Notes: generated by a model from the sequence alone, not told the origin. A stretch of DNA of 64,000 nt from JAWLDA01 sp041686855 (GCA_041686855.1 JAWLDA010000004.1:260930-324929), one strand, 5' to 3'; positions 33,949-42,993 are shown, counted from the first letter of the stretch. Numbers and translations: made by a program.

Positions 33949-35154
33949 GTGGCTCAAGTGTATCGGTACCGGGCTTGGGATCGCAGCGGCAAAGAAGTCA
34001 CCGGCACCATCCAGGCGGAGCGGGCTGAGAGTGTGGCCGAGCGGCTCCGTGTCGAAGGATTCTTCCTCGCATCGCTTCAGCCGGTTAAGGAGCGGTCGTC
34101 ACGTCTCGGTCGACCTCGGTCGTTGGCTCCCAAAGAGGTCGCGATCTTTTGTCGGCAGTTTGCCATCATGGTGGAGACAGGCATGCCTGTCGTCGACTCA
34201 TTAAAAGCCCTGGCCGATCAACAGCCCGTGAAGGCGACGAAAGAGACCGTTCTCTCGGTGGTTAAACACGTTGTCTCCGGAGAAGGGTTGGCCGAGAGCT
34301 TTCGGCGCCACGAGAAGGTTTTCCCGCAGATGTTCATCAACATGATTGAGCTCGGAGAGGAGTCGGGAAACCTCTCTGAAGTGCTCAATCGGCTGGCTGT
34401 CTTTTACGAAAAAGAAGCGAAGTTGCGCGGCGACATCAAGCAGGCGCTCACCTATCCCACCGTGGTCACCCTCTTTGCGTTCATCGCCATCGGCGTCGTA
34501 CTCTTTGCGGTGTTGCCCACGTTCGCAAACCTCTTTCAGGAGTATGACGCTGATCTACCCTTGCTGACGCGTGTCATTCTGGGTGTTCAGGGCTGGATGA
34601 TGTCGAACGTACTCTACGTCTTCTTGGGTGTGGCCTCCCTAATTTTACTGATTCGCATGTACGCTCGCAGTAAGCGGGGACGTCGACAGGTGGACGGACT
34701 TTTCCTGCGCCTTCCGATCGCGGGTGAACTCGTTCAGAAAGTGATCTTCTCGCGGTTCTCCCGTACACTAAGCCTCCTGATTACGAGCGGCATCGGCATG
34801 GTCCACGCACTGGAGATTCTGGAGAAGATCGTGGGGAATCAAGTGGTTGCCACCGACGTCGCAACCGCCCGCGTCGGGGTCGAACACGGTCGCGGCGTAA
34901 GTGAACCCTTGCGCGAGGGGAAGGTCTTCCCTCGCATGTTGGTTGACGTCATCGCCGTCGGCGAAGAGACCGGAGGCATGGACAAGGTGCTGATGCAGAT
35001 GGCTGACTTCTACGACAACGAAGTGGAACGGGCGGTGAAGAGTCTCACCTCCGTGATCGAGCCAATCATTATCGCGGTGCTCGCAGGGGTGATCGGTACG
35101 ATTGTCGCGGCCGTGTTTATGCCGATGTTCGATTTGGTGAATGTGGTGCAGTAG
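33949..35154 (+). CDS. pilC: Pilus inner-membrane platform protein PilC
   Basis: A 401-residue platform protein of the GspF family. It begins with YRYRAWDRSGKEVTGTIQAE, then two copies of the T2SF domain (about 70-190 and 270-395): FCRQFAIMVETGMPVVDSLKAL and the later FSRTLSLLITSGIGMVHALEIL region. Three membrane helices are at about 165-190, 218-240 and 370-395. GTG 33949 is chosen since GAGG lies 9 bases upstream; GTG 33943 would be only 3 bases away. It couples PilB/PilT motion to pilin insertion. Confidence 0.93.
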   Translation: MAQVYRYRAWDRSGKEVTGTIQAERAESVAERLRVEGFFLASLQPVKERSSRLGRPRSLAPKEVAIFCRQFAIMVETGMPVVDSLKALADQQPVKATKETVLSVVKHVVSGEGLAESFRRHEKVFPQMFINMIELGEESGNLSEVLNRLAVFYEKEAKLRGDIKQALTYPTVVTLFAFIAIGVVLFAVLPTFANLFQEYDADLPLLTRVILGVQGWMMSNVLYVFLGVASLILLIRMYARSKRGRRQVDGLFLRLPIAGELVQKVIFSRFSRTLSLLITSGIGMVHALEILEKIVGNQVVATDVATARVGVEHGRGVSEPLREGKVFPRMLVDVIAVGEETGGMDKVLMQMADFYDNEVERAVKSLTSVIEPIIIAVLAGVIGTIVAAVFMPMFDLVNVVQ

Positions 35155-35174
35155 ACAAACGGGGGTGATGGACC

Positions 35175-36149
35175 GTGGCGAATGTCGCCGTAGGATTAGA
35201 GATTAGTCAACGAATGATCCGACTCGTTCATTTGAAGCAAGGACGACGGGGACCGTCGCTTGTGGCGAAAGCAAAGGCCACGGTGCCCGAGGGCGTCATC
35301 AGTGAGGTGGAGATTGCAGACACGGCGGCCTTTAAGGGGATCATTGCAGACCTCTTTGACGAGGCTGGAGTCGGTCGGGGGAATATTTGCGTCTCTATGG
35401 CGAGCGAACGTGTAGACATACGAACCTTACAACTGCCCCGCATGCCGGAGAAGGACTTAAATCAAACCATACAGTGGGAACTCGAGCGACTCGTTCGCTT
35501 CGACGATGCCATTTTCTTTGATTACCAGGCCTTACAGGAGCCGGAGGTCGAGGGCGGGGTCCGGGAGCTGCTTGTTGTGGCGGCGCCTCGCGGCCTAGTC
35601 TACGGTTATTTGCTGCCGTTTCAAAGTTTAGGTTTTCACCCTGAGATCCTCGACATTGGGGGATTCTCGTTGCCGCTCTCCTGCCCGAGAGAGGGAGCGG
35701 TCGGTTACCTCGTGCTGAGTCCGCAACTCCTCCACTTAATTTTCTTTCAGGACGGCGTTTACAAGCTGAGCCGGTTGATCCCCGCCGATATGGAGCCTAT
35801 CTTTGGCCTCCCCCCGTCAGACGATACGAATCTGTCGGACCTTGATGCTGCGCTGATTGCAGAGGAAGGCGGCATGGGACCTGTCGGAAACGCGGTGCAA
35901 AACCTTTCTCGAGCATTGATTCAGACGCTCGAAGGTGCGAGCACCCTCGACGAAATCGATACGCTTATCGTTGCCGGGGAAGGGGCGCTTGTCAACGGGA
36001 TCACGCAATTCATTGAGGAAGAGTCCGGGATACGCACAATCCTGGCGGATCCGTTGATTGGCCCCGGTGACGAGGGTGTGTTGGGGGAGGAGGCCCCCGC
36101 CTTCGCGATTGCTGTCGGGATGGCCCAAAGGGGGCTTGAGGAGCTGTGA
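35175..36149 (+). CDS. pilM: Actin-like pilus assembly protein PilM
   Basis: A 324-residue cytoplasmic actin/FtsA-like ATPase. It starts VAVGLEISQRMIRLVHL (phosphate 1 region), contains QLPRMPEKDLNQTIQWELERLVRF typical of PilM at about 88-111, and ends with the LIVAGEGALVNGI phosphate 2 segment and AFAIAVGMAQRGL. It binds the N-terminus of PilN, encoded next with a 4-base GTGA overlap. GTG 35175 is preceded by GGGGGTGAT. The central part is shorter than in Pseudomonas PilM, but the fold markers are kept. Confidence 0.88.
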   Translation: MANVAVGLEISQRMIRLVHLKQGRRGPSLVAKAKATVPEGVISEVEIADTAAFKGIIADLFDEAGVGRGNICVSMASERVDIRTLQLPRMPEKDLNQTIQWELERLVRFDDAIFFDYQALQEPEVEGGVRELLVVAAPRGLVYGYLLPFQSLGFHPEILDIGGFSLPLSCPREGAVGYLVLSPQLLHLIFFQDGVYKLSRLIPADMEPIFGLPPSDDTNLSDLDAALIAEEGGMGPVGNAVQNLSRALIQTLEGASTLDEIDTLIVAGEGALVNGITQFIEEESGIRTILADPLIGPGDEGVLGEEAPAFAIAVGMAQRGLEEL

Positions 36150-36703
36150 TTCGGTTCAACCTGGTGCCGAAAGAGGAGCGCGGTAAGAGCCAGCGCAGCG
36201 TAGACTGGCGGCGCATGGGGCTCATTGTCGCAGCGAGTGTTACGTTGATCGTCGTTGCCTTTGGTGTCTTCAACTCGATCCTCATCGGCATGTACAGCGC
36301 ACGAATCGAGGCGATGGCCCCGGACATGAGGGAGTTGCGCCGTCAGGAGGGCCAGTTGCGGACGTTGCGATCAGAGAATCGTGAGGTTCAGCAGGAGGTC
36401 AACGTTGCACGAGACTTTTTGGGCGATGAGGCGAACCGCAACATGATCGGGATCCTGCGAGGGATCGCGGAAGTGACTCCACCGGGCGTCTGGATGACCC
36501 AAATCTTCTTTTCGCCGGATCAAAGCGTCTCTGCGAACGGATACACGTCGAATCCAGACGATCTCTCAGCATTCTTGGAGGCGTTGAAAGGGTTGCCCCA
36601 GGTGACGATGGTAGAGTTGCCCTCCATTCACGCCGTCGGTGAGGGTGCCGCTCGAAGCCAAGCGTTTAGTCTCCGCATCGAACTGGGAGGGGACCCGTCA
36701 TGA
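36146..36703 (+). CDS. pilN: Pilus alignment protein PilN
   Basis: A 185-residue bitopic protein. The cytoplasmic N-terminus has the PilM-binding motif IRFNLVPKEE, a membrane helix spans about residues 27-50, a coiled coil runs from 52 to 95, and a ferredoxin-like periplasmic domain ends the protein. It overlaps pilM and pilO by 4 bases each. The periplasmic location of its C-terminal domain requires a secretin-linked envelope complex. Confidence 0.88.
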   Translation: MIRFNLVPKEERGKSQRSVDWRRMGLIVAASVTLIVVAFGVFNSILIGMYSARIEAMAPDMRELRRQEGQLRTLRSENREVQQEVNVARDFLGDEANRNMIGILRGIAEVTPPGVWMTQIFFSPDQSVSANGYTSNPDDLSAFLEALKGLPQVTMVELPSIHAVGEGAARSQAFSLRIELGGDPS

Positions 36704-37626
36704 GACTGGCACTACCGCCTTCACTCTCTCTTGGGCGCGTATTGAGCGCTGACAGCAAGGCGGGGCGGATCCTTAATCCGACGTCTTGGACCAAGAAAAC
36801 GCAATTTATCGCACTCGTCGTCGGGATCACACTCGCGGTGGCGGTGGGCGGGTTTGTCAACTACCAGCTCTATGCGAATCGAGAGGCGCTTCAACGTCAA
36901 ATTGAAGACGATGAACGTGCGTTGTCGACCCTGCCGACGGTGCGGCGCCAGATTCAAGATGCGAGGAATGAGCGCCTAGGACTCGTCACGCAAAGGGACA
37001 GGCTCGTTGCCCAAGTGCCTGATCTGACGAACATCCCTTTTATCGTGGAGCAATTGGAGCAGTTGGGAGGACTCTCCGGCGGAAGCGTCGCCAGTTTGGA
37101 GTACTCGCCTACTCGCTGGAGCGAGAACCGCAGTGAGATCATCGTTCACTTGCGCTTTCACGGAACCTTTCACAGCATTCTCACGTTCTTGGTGGGACTC
37201 AACGATTCGTTCCCGACGGCAAGGATCAATCAGATGGCTCTCGACATCCCAGTCGCCAGTGATCCGTCTACCTTGGAGCTGGATACGACACTAAGGATCT
37301 CCGTCTTGGAGGCTCGTCCGGAAGAGTATCCGGATTGGGATCGAACCCAACTCTACGCACGCAATGTGGTACCGCTTCCGTCGCCATTGCAACCGGCTTT
37401 GGGCACTGTTGGGGATCTCGGAGCGGATCTATCGCACTGGCGTTTGAAAGGGATTGTGGACCAGCGTCGCTCTCGGATGGCGCTGTTGGACGTGAACCAA
37501 CAATCTCACATTTTACGTGTGGGGGATGTCCTGGACGACGTCCTCATTGTCGCGATTGGGGACGCCTATGTCAGAGTCCAACGGAATGGGCAGGAGAGCA
37601 TACTGCGGCTAGGAGGAGAGCGATGA
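36700..37626 (+). CDS. pilO: PilO fused to a PilP-like domain
   Basis: A 308-residue protein. Residues 35-57 form a membrane helix, 60-105 a coiled coil and about 108-205 a PilO-type ferredoxin-like domain. After a proline-rich linker, residues 247-306 read as a PilP/GspC homology region: WRLKGIVDQRRSRMALL, VGDVLDDVLIVAIGDAYVRVQ, LRLGGE. In most diderm bacteria PilP is a separate lipoprotein that bridges PilNO to the secretin; no separate pilP is present here. The fusion would tether the bridge through PilO's helix. ATG 36700 overlaps pilN by 4 bases and the stop overlaps the next gene by 4. Confidence 0.83.
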   Translation: MRLALPPSLSLGRVLSADSKAGRILNPTSWTKKTQFIALVVGITLAVAVGGFVNYQLYANREALQRQIEDDERALSTLPTVRRQIQDARNERLGLVTQRDRLVAQVPDLTNIPFIVEQLEQLGGLSGGSVASLEYSPTRWSENRSEIIVHLRFHGTFHSILTFLVGLNDSFPTARINQMALDIPVASDPSTLELDTTLRISVLEARPEEYPDWDRTQLYARNVVPLPSPLQPALGTVGDLGADLSHWRLKGIVDQRRSRMALLDVNQQSHILRVGDVLDDVLIVAIGDAYVRVQRNGQESILRLGGER

Positions 37627-38753
37627 GGACTCGGAGCGTTGTAACGATTACGATGATACTCCTACTGGCATTCGGAGGCCTTGCGAGCGCGCAAGTGAGT
37701 ATGGAGTTCGACTCGGCTGATGTGCGTGATGTCCTGCAAATTCTTGGTGAGATCGGTGGGTTTAACGTCGTTCTCGACCGGGAGGTTCAAGGGGAGCTCA
37801 CACTAAAGCTCGACAATATTGACGTTCACGACGCGGTCGAGCTCGTCGTTAAGGTGAGCGGCTACAGCTCAAAAATGATGGGACATACGCTGGTAGTGGC
37901 GTCCGAACAGCGACTGCAACAGCAATTTACAATACGTGTCGCTCGGTACTTCCCTGTGAAGCATGCGGACCCAACAACGTTGACTCCGTCTCTGCAAGTG
38001 TTGCTGGGTGATGCCGACGTAACACCCGATGTAACGGGTGGCGGTGTCATCGTGCGTGGAACGGAAGAACAATTGGCGGCAGCAGCCCGGTTTATTGAGG
38101 CACGCGATGTACCTCCACCGGTGGAGCTGGAGTTTACGGATGCACCGTTGGCGGAGATCTTTCAAGCCCTGGCGCGAGAGGGCGGGTACACCCTCATCGC
38201 GGATTCAACGATCGATGGAAACGCCACTTTTCTATACCGGGGAAAGGAGATCGATGAGGCCATCGATTTGGTGGCGACACAAAGCGGCGTGGAGTACCGA
38301 ATCGACGGGAGGCGGTTGATCGTAGAGGCGTCTCAAACCGGTCCTGTCGTTGCGGCGCTTGCGCCGGTCGTGGTCGAGGAGACTCGCCTGATTGATTTGC
38401 GCTACGTCACACCTCAAGAAGCGACTGATGCCATAAACACCTTTCGACTCCACGAGCGTGTCGAAGTCGCTGAGCTCAACGGAGCATTGGTCGTGACGGG
38501 GGCGCCCCGCGACCTTGACCAAGTCGCAACATTGATCCGTCAGCTTGACGCCCCGGAGTTGAGTGTTCAGGGCGTCGTCGTACGAGATGGCGCTCGTTTC
38601 GTCGTCCTCGCTATCGAAGGGAAGAGTGGCGTCTACAAAGAGGGCGCACGAGCTGGGGAGTTTCTCGTCGAAGCCATATCGTTCGATGAGGTGGTCCTCA
38701 TCGACGGATCCGGAGATCGCACCGTTATCTCCGGTTGGGAAGGTGCCAAATAG
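37623..38753 (+). CDS. Secretin-partner protein: two STN-N1 units plus PilP-like domain
   Basis: A 376-residue exported protein with no secretin barrel. Signal peptide at 1-23 (ASA-Q cleavage). Then STN (N0) domain 1 at 26-94 (MEFDSADVRDVLQILGEI), an N1-type domain at 104-162, STN domain 2 at 167-237 (LEFTDAPLAEIFQAL), a second N1-type domain at 254-311, and a C-terminal segment at 314-371 resembling the PilP/GspC homology region (VQGVVVRDGARFVVLAI). ATG 37623 overlaps the previous stop as ATGA; a longer reading upstream is inside pilO. The layout mirrors the periplasmic half of the secretin encoded next, so it may form a second ring or gate in the periplasm. Confidence 0.8.
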   Translation: MRTRSVVTITMILLLAFGGLASAQVSMEFDSADVRDVLQILGEIGGFNVVLDREVQGELTLKLDNIDVHDAVELVVKVSGYSSKMMGHTLVVASEQRLQQQFTIRVARYFPVKHADPTTLTPSLQVLLGDADVTPDVTGGGVIVRGTEEQLAAAARFIEARDVPPPVELEFTDAPLAEIFQALAREGGYTLIADSTIDGNATFLYRGKEIDEAIDLVATQSGVEYRIDGRRLIVEASQTGPVVAALAPVVVEETRLIDLRYVTPQEATDAINTFRLHERVEVAELNGALVVTGAPRDLDQVATLIRQLDAPELSVQGVVVRDGARFVVLAIEGKSGVYKEGARAGEFLVEAISFDEVVLIDGSGDRTVISGWEGAK

Positions 38754-40829
38754 ATGAGAACACCTCCGCCCTTCCTCGTCGTCGTATGTGCGATCCTCAT
38801 GGCGCTGCTATCTGTACAGGCGACCCTCGCATCAGAGGATGTCGTTGTCAGTATGGACTTTAATAAGGCTCCCATTTCGCAGGTGTTTGAGAGTCTGGCA
38901 GCGGCTGCCAATCTCAACGTCGTTCTCGACCAAGGAGTACAGGGGGAGGTGACGTTAACGCTCAGGGAGCAGCCGGTGATGCAGGCGATCGCCCTTATAG
39001 CCCGCACTCATGGTCTCCGACACCATATTGAGGGTAGTACGCTCATCATTGCATCACTGGAACGATTCACCCAGGGGTTGGTGGAAGCGGCCCACGAGGT
39101 GTTTCGCCCACGTCATGTCGATGTCGATGCAGCCGCGCAACTCGTGCGGGAGCTCTTTCCGGCAGTGACGGTGATTGTCGACGCACCCACTGGTCGCTTG
39201 ATCTTAAAAGGGCTACCCGATCATCTAGGTGTCGCAGCGGAATTCCTCGGGCGCTACGATGTGGAACAGCCGAGAACGCTCACCTTCAGTCGCGCGTCGG
39301 TCGAAGAGGTGTTGGTGGCACTCTCCCAAAAAGCTGGGTGGAACCTGGTTCTCGACGGCACGTTCGACGATACGATTACCGCTTCCCTGGAGGGAATGGA
39401 ATACGTTCGGGCGCTGCAACATGTCGCAGACGCTGCCGATCTCGACTACCGACTCGACGGGAACGCTCTCTATGTCATGGCTGCGCCAGAAGAGCCTCCA
39501 GCCCCAATCGAGACTCGCGTGGTACGTCTCGACTACGCCGACCCACAAAAATCCTCAGAGCTTGTGCAAACGATGTGGCCTGAGCTCAAGGCATCGGTAG
39601 ACGTTCCCGTGAGAACGTTGGTGCTGGAAGGAGCTACCGAGATACTTGGAGAGGCCGTGGAGCTGTTAAAAGAGTATGACGCGCCTCCGGGACAGGTGTT
39701 GGTCGAGGCTCGTGTTGAGGAGATCTCCGTCGACGCGATGCGACGCCTTGGCATCGACTGGAGCATACCGAATCCAAGCTGGGGAGGGAGTCCTGAGGCT
39801 GCAACGCTCACGTGGAATCCTCTGCAGTTACAAACGCTGCTAAGACTCTTGAGTGAGCAGGGGGATTCGCGCATCCTAGCAAGTCCAAAATTGGCCGCCT
39901 TGGACGGAGAGCCGGCCCGAATGTTGATTGGTGACCGCATCCCAATCATTATGCGAGAGGTTTCCGAAGATGGCCAGGTGACGGAGACGCTCGAGTTTAT
40001 TGAGGCCGGAATCGGGCTGGAGATTACTCCGACGGTGAGTCGCGACGGCTTCATTACGTTGGACATCATGACCGAAGTGAGCAGCATTACGGGGATGACG
40101 GCTCAAAACGTTCCCCAGATCCGAACACGCGAGGCCGAGACACGGGTGCGGGTGCGGGATGGACAGCCCTTGGTGATTGGCGGTCTCATTCAAGAAGAAG
40201 AACGCCGTACCATGTCAGGGATCCCGTTTCTCAAAGATCTGCCACTGCTGGGCCGGCTCTTTCAGAGCGAAGTGACTGAGACGTTTCAGTCGGAGACAGT
40301 CATCTTTCTCATTCCACGGATCGTCCGGGACGAGGAGCCTCTCCCGGGAGAAGAAAGGGGCGCGGCAAACGTCCACATCGAGCCGACTCGTAGCCCAGGT
40401 GATTCGGATTTGAGGGTGCCTGACGAGCGTTCCGTTCGTCTTGAGACGGGCGCGGCGCTCGCGGGCGCTGTCCAACTTGAGTTTGAGCATCGAGTCGCAC
40501 AGCGGTACCCCATGACGAGGCTGTACGTCGCTCGTGGCGCCGAAGCGACTGACTGGGGCTTTGGGATTGGACTCCGACATTACGTTTCGGATGGGAAGAG
40601 CCGCCCTTGGGTTGACGTCCTCCTGGACCGCATCTATTCCGCCAATCTTACTGCGGCATCGTCGACACTCACCGCCCGCGTGGGCGGTCGGAGTGAGATT
40701 AACGAACATTTCTACCTCGAACCGTACGTGGAGTATGTACACCTCCTCGGAGATGCTGAATCAGCGCCGAGCGTCCCCGGCCGGAAGCTTGGCTGGCAAG
40801 GCGGACTTCGATTGGGCTGGCAGTATTAG
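38754..40829 (+). CDS. pilQ: Type IV pilus secretin PilQ with C-terminal barrel-like extension
   Basis: A 691-residue outer-membrane secretin. Signal peptide 1-27; STN 30-101; N1 113-170; STN 174-243; N1 254-310; secretin domain about 313-523 (VLVEARVEEISVDAMRRLGIDW, ILASPKLAALDGEPARMLIGD, IEAGIGLEITP, GQPLVIGGLIQEEE, FLKDLPLLGRLF, TVIFLIPRIV). After an acidic linker, residues 573-691 hold about seven amphipathic strands (for example LEFEHRVAQ, GFGIGLRHY, FYLEPYVEYV) and end GLRLGWQY, a terminal aromatic resembling a BAM recognition signal. Known PilQ proteins do not end this way. ATG 38754 follows the previous stop directly. The gene implies an outer membrane. Confidence 0.88.
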   Translation: MRTPPPFLVVVCAILMALLSVQATLASEDVVVSMDFNKAPISQVFESLAAAANLNVVLDQGVQGEVTLTLREQPVMQAIALIARTHGLRHHIEGSTLIIASLERFTQGLVEAAHEVFRPRHVDVDAAAQLVRELFPAVTVIVDAPTGRLILKGLPDHLGVAAEFLGRYDVEQPRTLTFSRASVEEVLVALSQKAGWNLVLDGTFDDTITASLEGMEYVRALQHVADAADLDYRLDGNALYVMAAPEEPPAPIETRVVRLDYADPQKSSELVQTMWPELKASVDVPVRTLVLEGATEILGEAVELLKEYDAPPGQVLVEARVEEISVDAMRRLGIDWSIPNPSWGGSPEAATLTWNPLQLQTLLRLLSEQGDSRILASPKLAALDGEPARMLIGDRIPIIMREVSEDGQVTETLEFIEAGIGLEITPTVSRDGFITLDIMTEVSSITGMTAQNVPQIRTREAETRVRVRDGQPLVIGGLIQEEERRTMSGIPFLKDLPLLGRLFQSEVTETFQSETVIFLIPRIVRDEEPLPGEERGAANVHIEPTRSPGDSDLRVPDERSVRLETGAALAGAVQLEFEHRVAQRYPMTRLYVARGAEATDWGFGIGLRHYVSDGKSRPWVDVLLDRIYSANLTAASSTLTARVGGRSEINEHFYLEPYVEYVHLLGDAESAPSVPGRKLGWQGGLRLGWQY

Positions 40830-41228
40830 ATGAAGGGATACACGACGGGCGATGGCGGATTCACACTCGTTGAGACGCTGGCCTCTCTGGCGCTCTTGGG
40901 TGTATTGAGTGTCATCGCTTACGGTATCATTCAATCGACCGACCATATGATGCGCTACGGGTCCAGGAAAGGCGAGCTCGGGCAAATTACGCGCACCGCC
41001 ATCGAGGAGATCAAAGAGTTGGCCCGACTGGACCAGTCCATTCTCACGTGTGACGGATCGGTTAACGATTTTGCGTTGCCCGCAGACTACTGGGCCACCT
41101 ACACATGCATTGATTCGCAGGAGGGGATTACTCGACTGCAAAAGGTGGAGCTGACGGTGCGTGAGGGTTCGGTCGGCGGAGAACCCGCCGATACGTTCAG
41201 CTTCTACGTGACCGGAGGCGGCTACTAA
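40830..41228 (+). CDS. Minor pseudopilin
   Basis: A 132-residue prepilin-like protein: leader MKGYTTGDGG then FTLVETLASLALLGVLSVIAYGI, with Glu5 and a hydrophobic N-terminal helix. The remainder is a small globular domain with a cysteine pair (LTCDG, YTCID). ATG 40830 directly follows the secretin stop, and its stop shares a base with the next start (TAATG). It is probably a minor pilin of the tip complex in the PilV/PilE class; exact role not recognisable. Confidence 0.85.
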   Translation: MKGYTTGDGGFTLVETLASLALLGVLSVIAYGIIQSTDHMMRYGSRKGELGQITRTAIEEIKELARLDQSILTCDGSVNDFALPADYWATYTCIDSQEGITRLQKVELTVREGSVGGEPADTFSFYVTGGGY

Positions 41229-42418
41229 TGCGTCCGTGGTACAGCCGCGAGGACGGCGTCGCGTTGGTTGTGGTGTTGGCGCTACTCACCCTCCTCCTTG
41301 TGATGTTGGGAAGTGTGGTCTCGCTGGCTCCGACACTGCTGCGACGTGCAACGTTCGAGACGGAACTGATGCTGGCGCTCTACGCGGCGGAGTCAGGACT
41401 CAACCACGGACTAGCGGCGGCAGATGCCGCCCTGCGGGCAAATGACCAGAGCCTTGGGGAATGGCTTGATACACACGGCGGGAAGGTCGAACTATCAGGA
41501 GGTGCGCCTCACGTAGACGGTGAGTACTCTGTGGAGATCGTGCCCCACCCGACCATGGCAGGTGCGACCATTGCGCGAGCGACGGGTACGTACCAGGATC
41601 GGACACGGTCAGTTGAAGTCGTCGTCAGAGGGCGCGGAGCCCTGTTCCCCAAGGCGATCGTGGCGGTGGATCCCGGTGACGTCTACCATGACCCCAGTTA
41701 CATCCCTGTGTGGTTGAATGTACCGACGTGGAGGTACGGCGCGGTGAGTGCATGCTTCATCGACCGTACGAGTGGGAAGGCCGTCATTCAAGACGAACCG
41801 GCGTGTGTGATCGATGAAGAGTTTGCCGGGGGAGAGGCGATCGAAGTTCGCAATTCCATCGTGTACGTGACGGGAAACCTACTGCTCTCTCACACGTTCG
41901 TGTTTGAAGACTCGACGGTCTATGTGAACGGTGACGTGACGATCAAAGGCACGGGCGAGTTACTGGGGACGAATAGGTTTAACATCGGCGGGAGTCTTAC
42001 CATTAGCGCGCCCGCTCGTTTCGCAGGTGAGGGAGGCACTCTGGGGGCTGCCGCTCCGTGGAACCACTTTTACGTCCGTGACGGAATCACGACGTCAGGG
42101 AAAGTGGTGATCGGTTCGGTCGATCCGGAGATTATGCCGGACGTCCTCTTTCTAACGGAGGCGACGACGACGGTGAATGCCGAGGATGAGGTGAACGGGG
42201 CGATGACCTGCGCCTGTGGCTTCTACTCGCCTTCACGCAACATCACGTTCAACGGTAACGCCTTTGACGTGTATGGCGCTGCCGTCGGCGACACCTTCAC
42301 ATTTAGTTCCCAACACGGACCGGATAACATTGAGTACGACGCGTACGAGGCGCGAATGCTGGGCGTAGATCTACCCGGCAAGTCTAAGGTGGTGCCCAGT
42401 GGCTGGACTGAGGGGTAG
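41228..42418 (+). CDS. PilX-like minor pilin with beta-helix-like C-terminal region
   Basis: A 396-residue protein with a PilX_N-type start: REDGVALVVVLALLTLLLVML (no FTLVE), then ALYAAESGLNHGL in the helix. After a small domain to about residue 145, the rest contains repeated short strand patterns such as NSIVYVTGNLLL, DSTVYVNGDVTI and FNIGGSLTI, suggesting a bactofilin- or beta-helix-like domain. This would make it a large tip component, possibly adhesive. It overlaps the pseudopilin before it by one base and the next one by 20 bases. Lack of FTLVE is normal for PilX-like proteins, and the Gly before VALV may be the cleavage site. Confidence 0.75.
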   Translation: MRPWYSREDGVALVVVLALLTLLLVMLGSVVSLAPTLLRRATFETELMLALYAAESGLNHGLAAADAALRANDQSLGEWLDTHGGKVELSGGAPHVDGEYSVEIVPHPTMAGATIARATGTYQDRTRSVEVVVRGRGALFPKAIVAVDPGDVYHDPSYIPVWLNVPTWRYGAVSACFIDRTSGKAVIQDEPACVIDEEFAGGEAIEVRNSIVYVTGNLLLSHTFVFEDSTVYVNGDVTIKGTGELLGTNRFNIGGSLTISAPARFAGEGGTLGAAAPWNHFYVRDGITTSGKVVIGSVDPEIMPDVLFLTEATTTVNAEDEVNGAMTCACGFYSPSRNITFNGNAFDVYGAAVGDTFTFSSQHGPDNIEYDAYEARMLGVDLPGKSKVVPSGWTEG

Positions 42419-42959
42419 AGAGACCACGAATGATCGCGGCTTCACGTTGGTCGAGCTTCTCGCCGCACTCACCCTTGTCGGGGTGCTACTCACCTTGGTG
42501 GGCAGCATTTTCCTTTGGGGGTACCGGCACGTAGGGAGAACGGTGGACACCTTTGACTTGCGGACGGATGGGTATACGGTCCTTCGTGAGATTACTGCAG
42601 GTTTCGATGTGTCCACCAGTGGCCGCCAGGCGGGACTGATCGCTGCCCGGAGTGTTCAATTTACTTCTGACTCATCGGCCAAGAGATTAGAGTACACATG
42701 GGGAGTAGGCGCGGGAAGCAAGACGTTGGCGTATGTCTGGGCGGCCCCGTCGGGCCCGCTCACCCGTGAAATCGAGGACCTCACGCCTCAAATCGTTCTG
42801 CAGAACGTTGAGGAGTTTCAAGTTTGCCTTGATGATGCCCTTATCATGCTGAAGGTGACGCAGCGGAATGATCGCATTCCGCGCAGACAGACCGGGTCGA
42901 CCGCCAGCATCTATCCTCGCAACGCAACCCCTTCGAACCTCAACGTGCCCGAATGCTGA
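42399..42959 (+). CDS. PilW-like minor pseudopilin
   Basis: A 186-residue prepilin-like protein with leader MAGLRGRETTNDRG and the helix FTLVELLAALTLVGVLLTLVGSI. The body resembles PilW/PilJ-type tip proteins (TDGYTVLREITAGF). GTG 42399 has AAGGTGG about 7 bases upstream; the reading frame overlaps the previous gene by 20 bases. It is the last gene of the pilus operon; no clear terminator is seen before the convergent dioxygenase gene 34 bases away. Confidence 0.83.
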   Translation: MAGLRGRETTNDRGFTLVELLAALTLVGVLLTLVGSIFLWGYRHVGRTVDTFDLRTDGYTVLREITAGFDVSTSGRQAGLIAARSVQFTSDSSAKRLEYTWGVGAGSKTLAYVWAAPSGPLTREIEDLTPQIVLQNVEEFQVCLDDALIMLKVTQRNDRIPRRQTGSTASIYPRNATPSNLNVPEC

Positions 42960-42993
42960 CACCACGAAAGATTCCGGTGCATCGACCTGTCCC

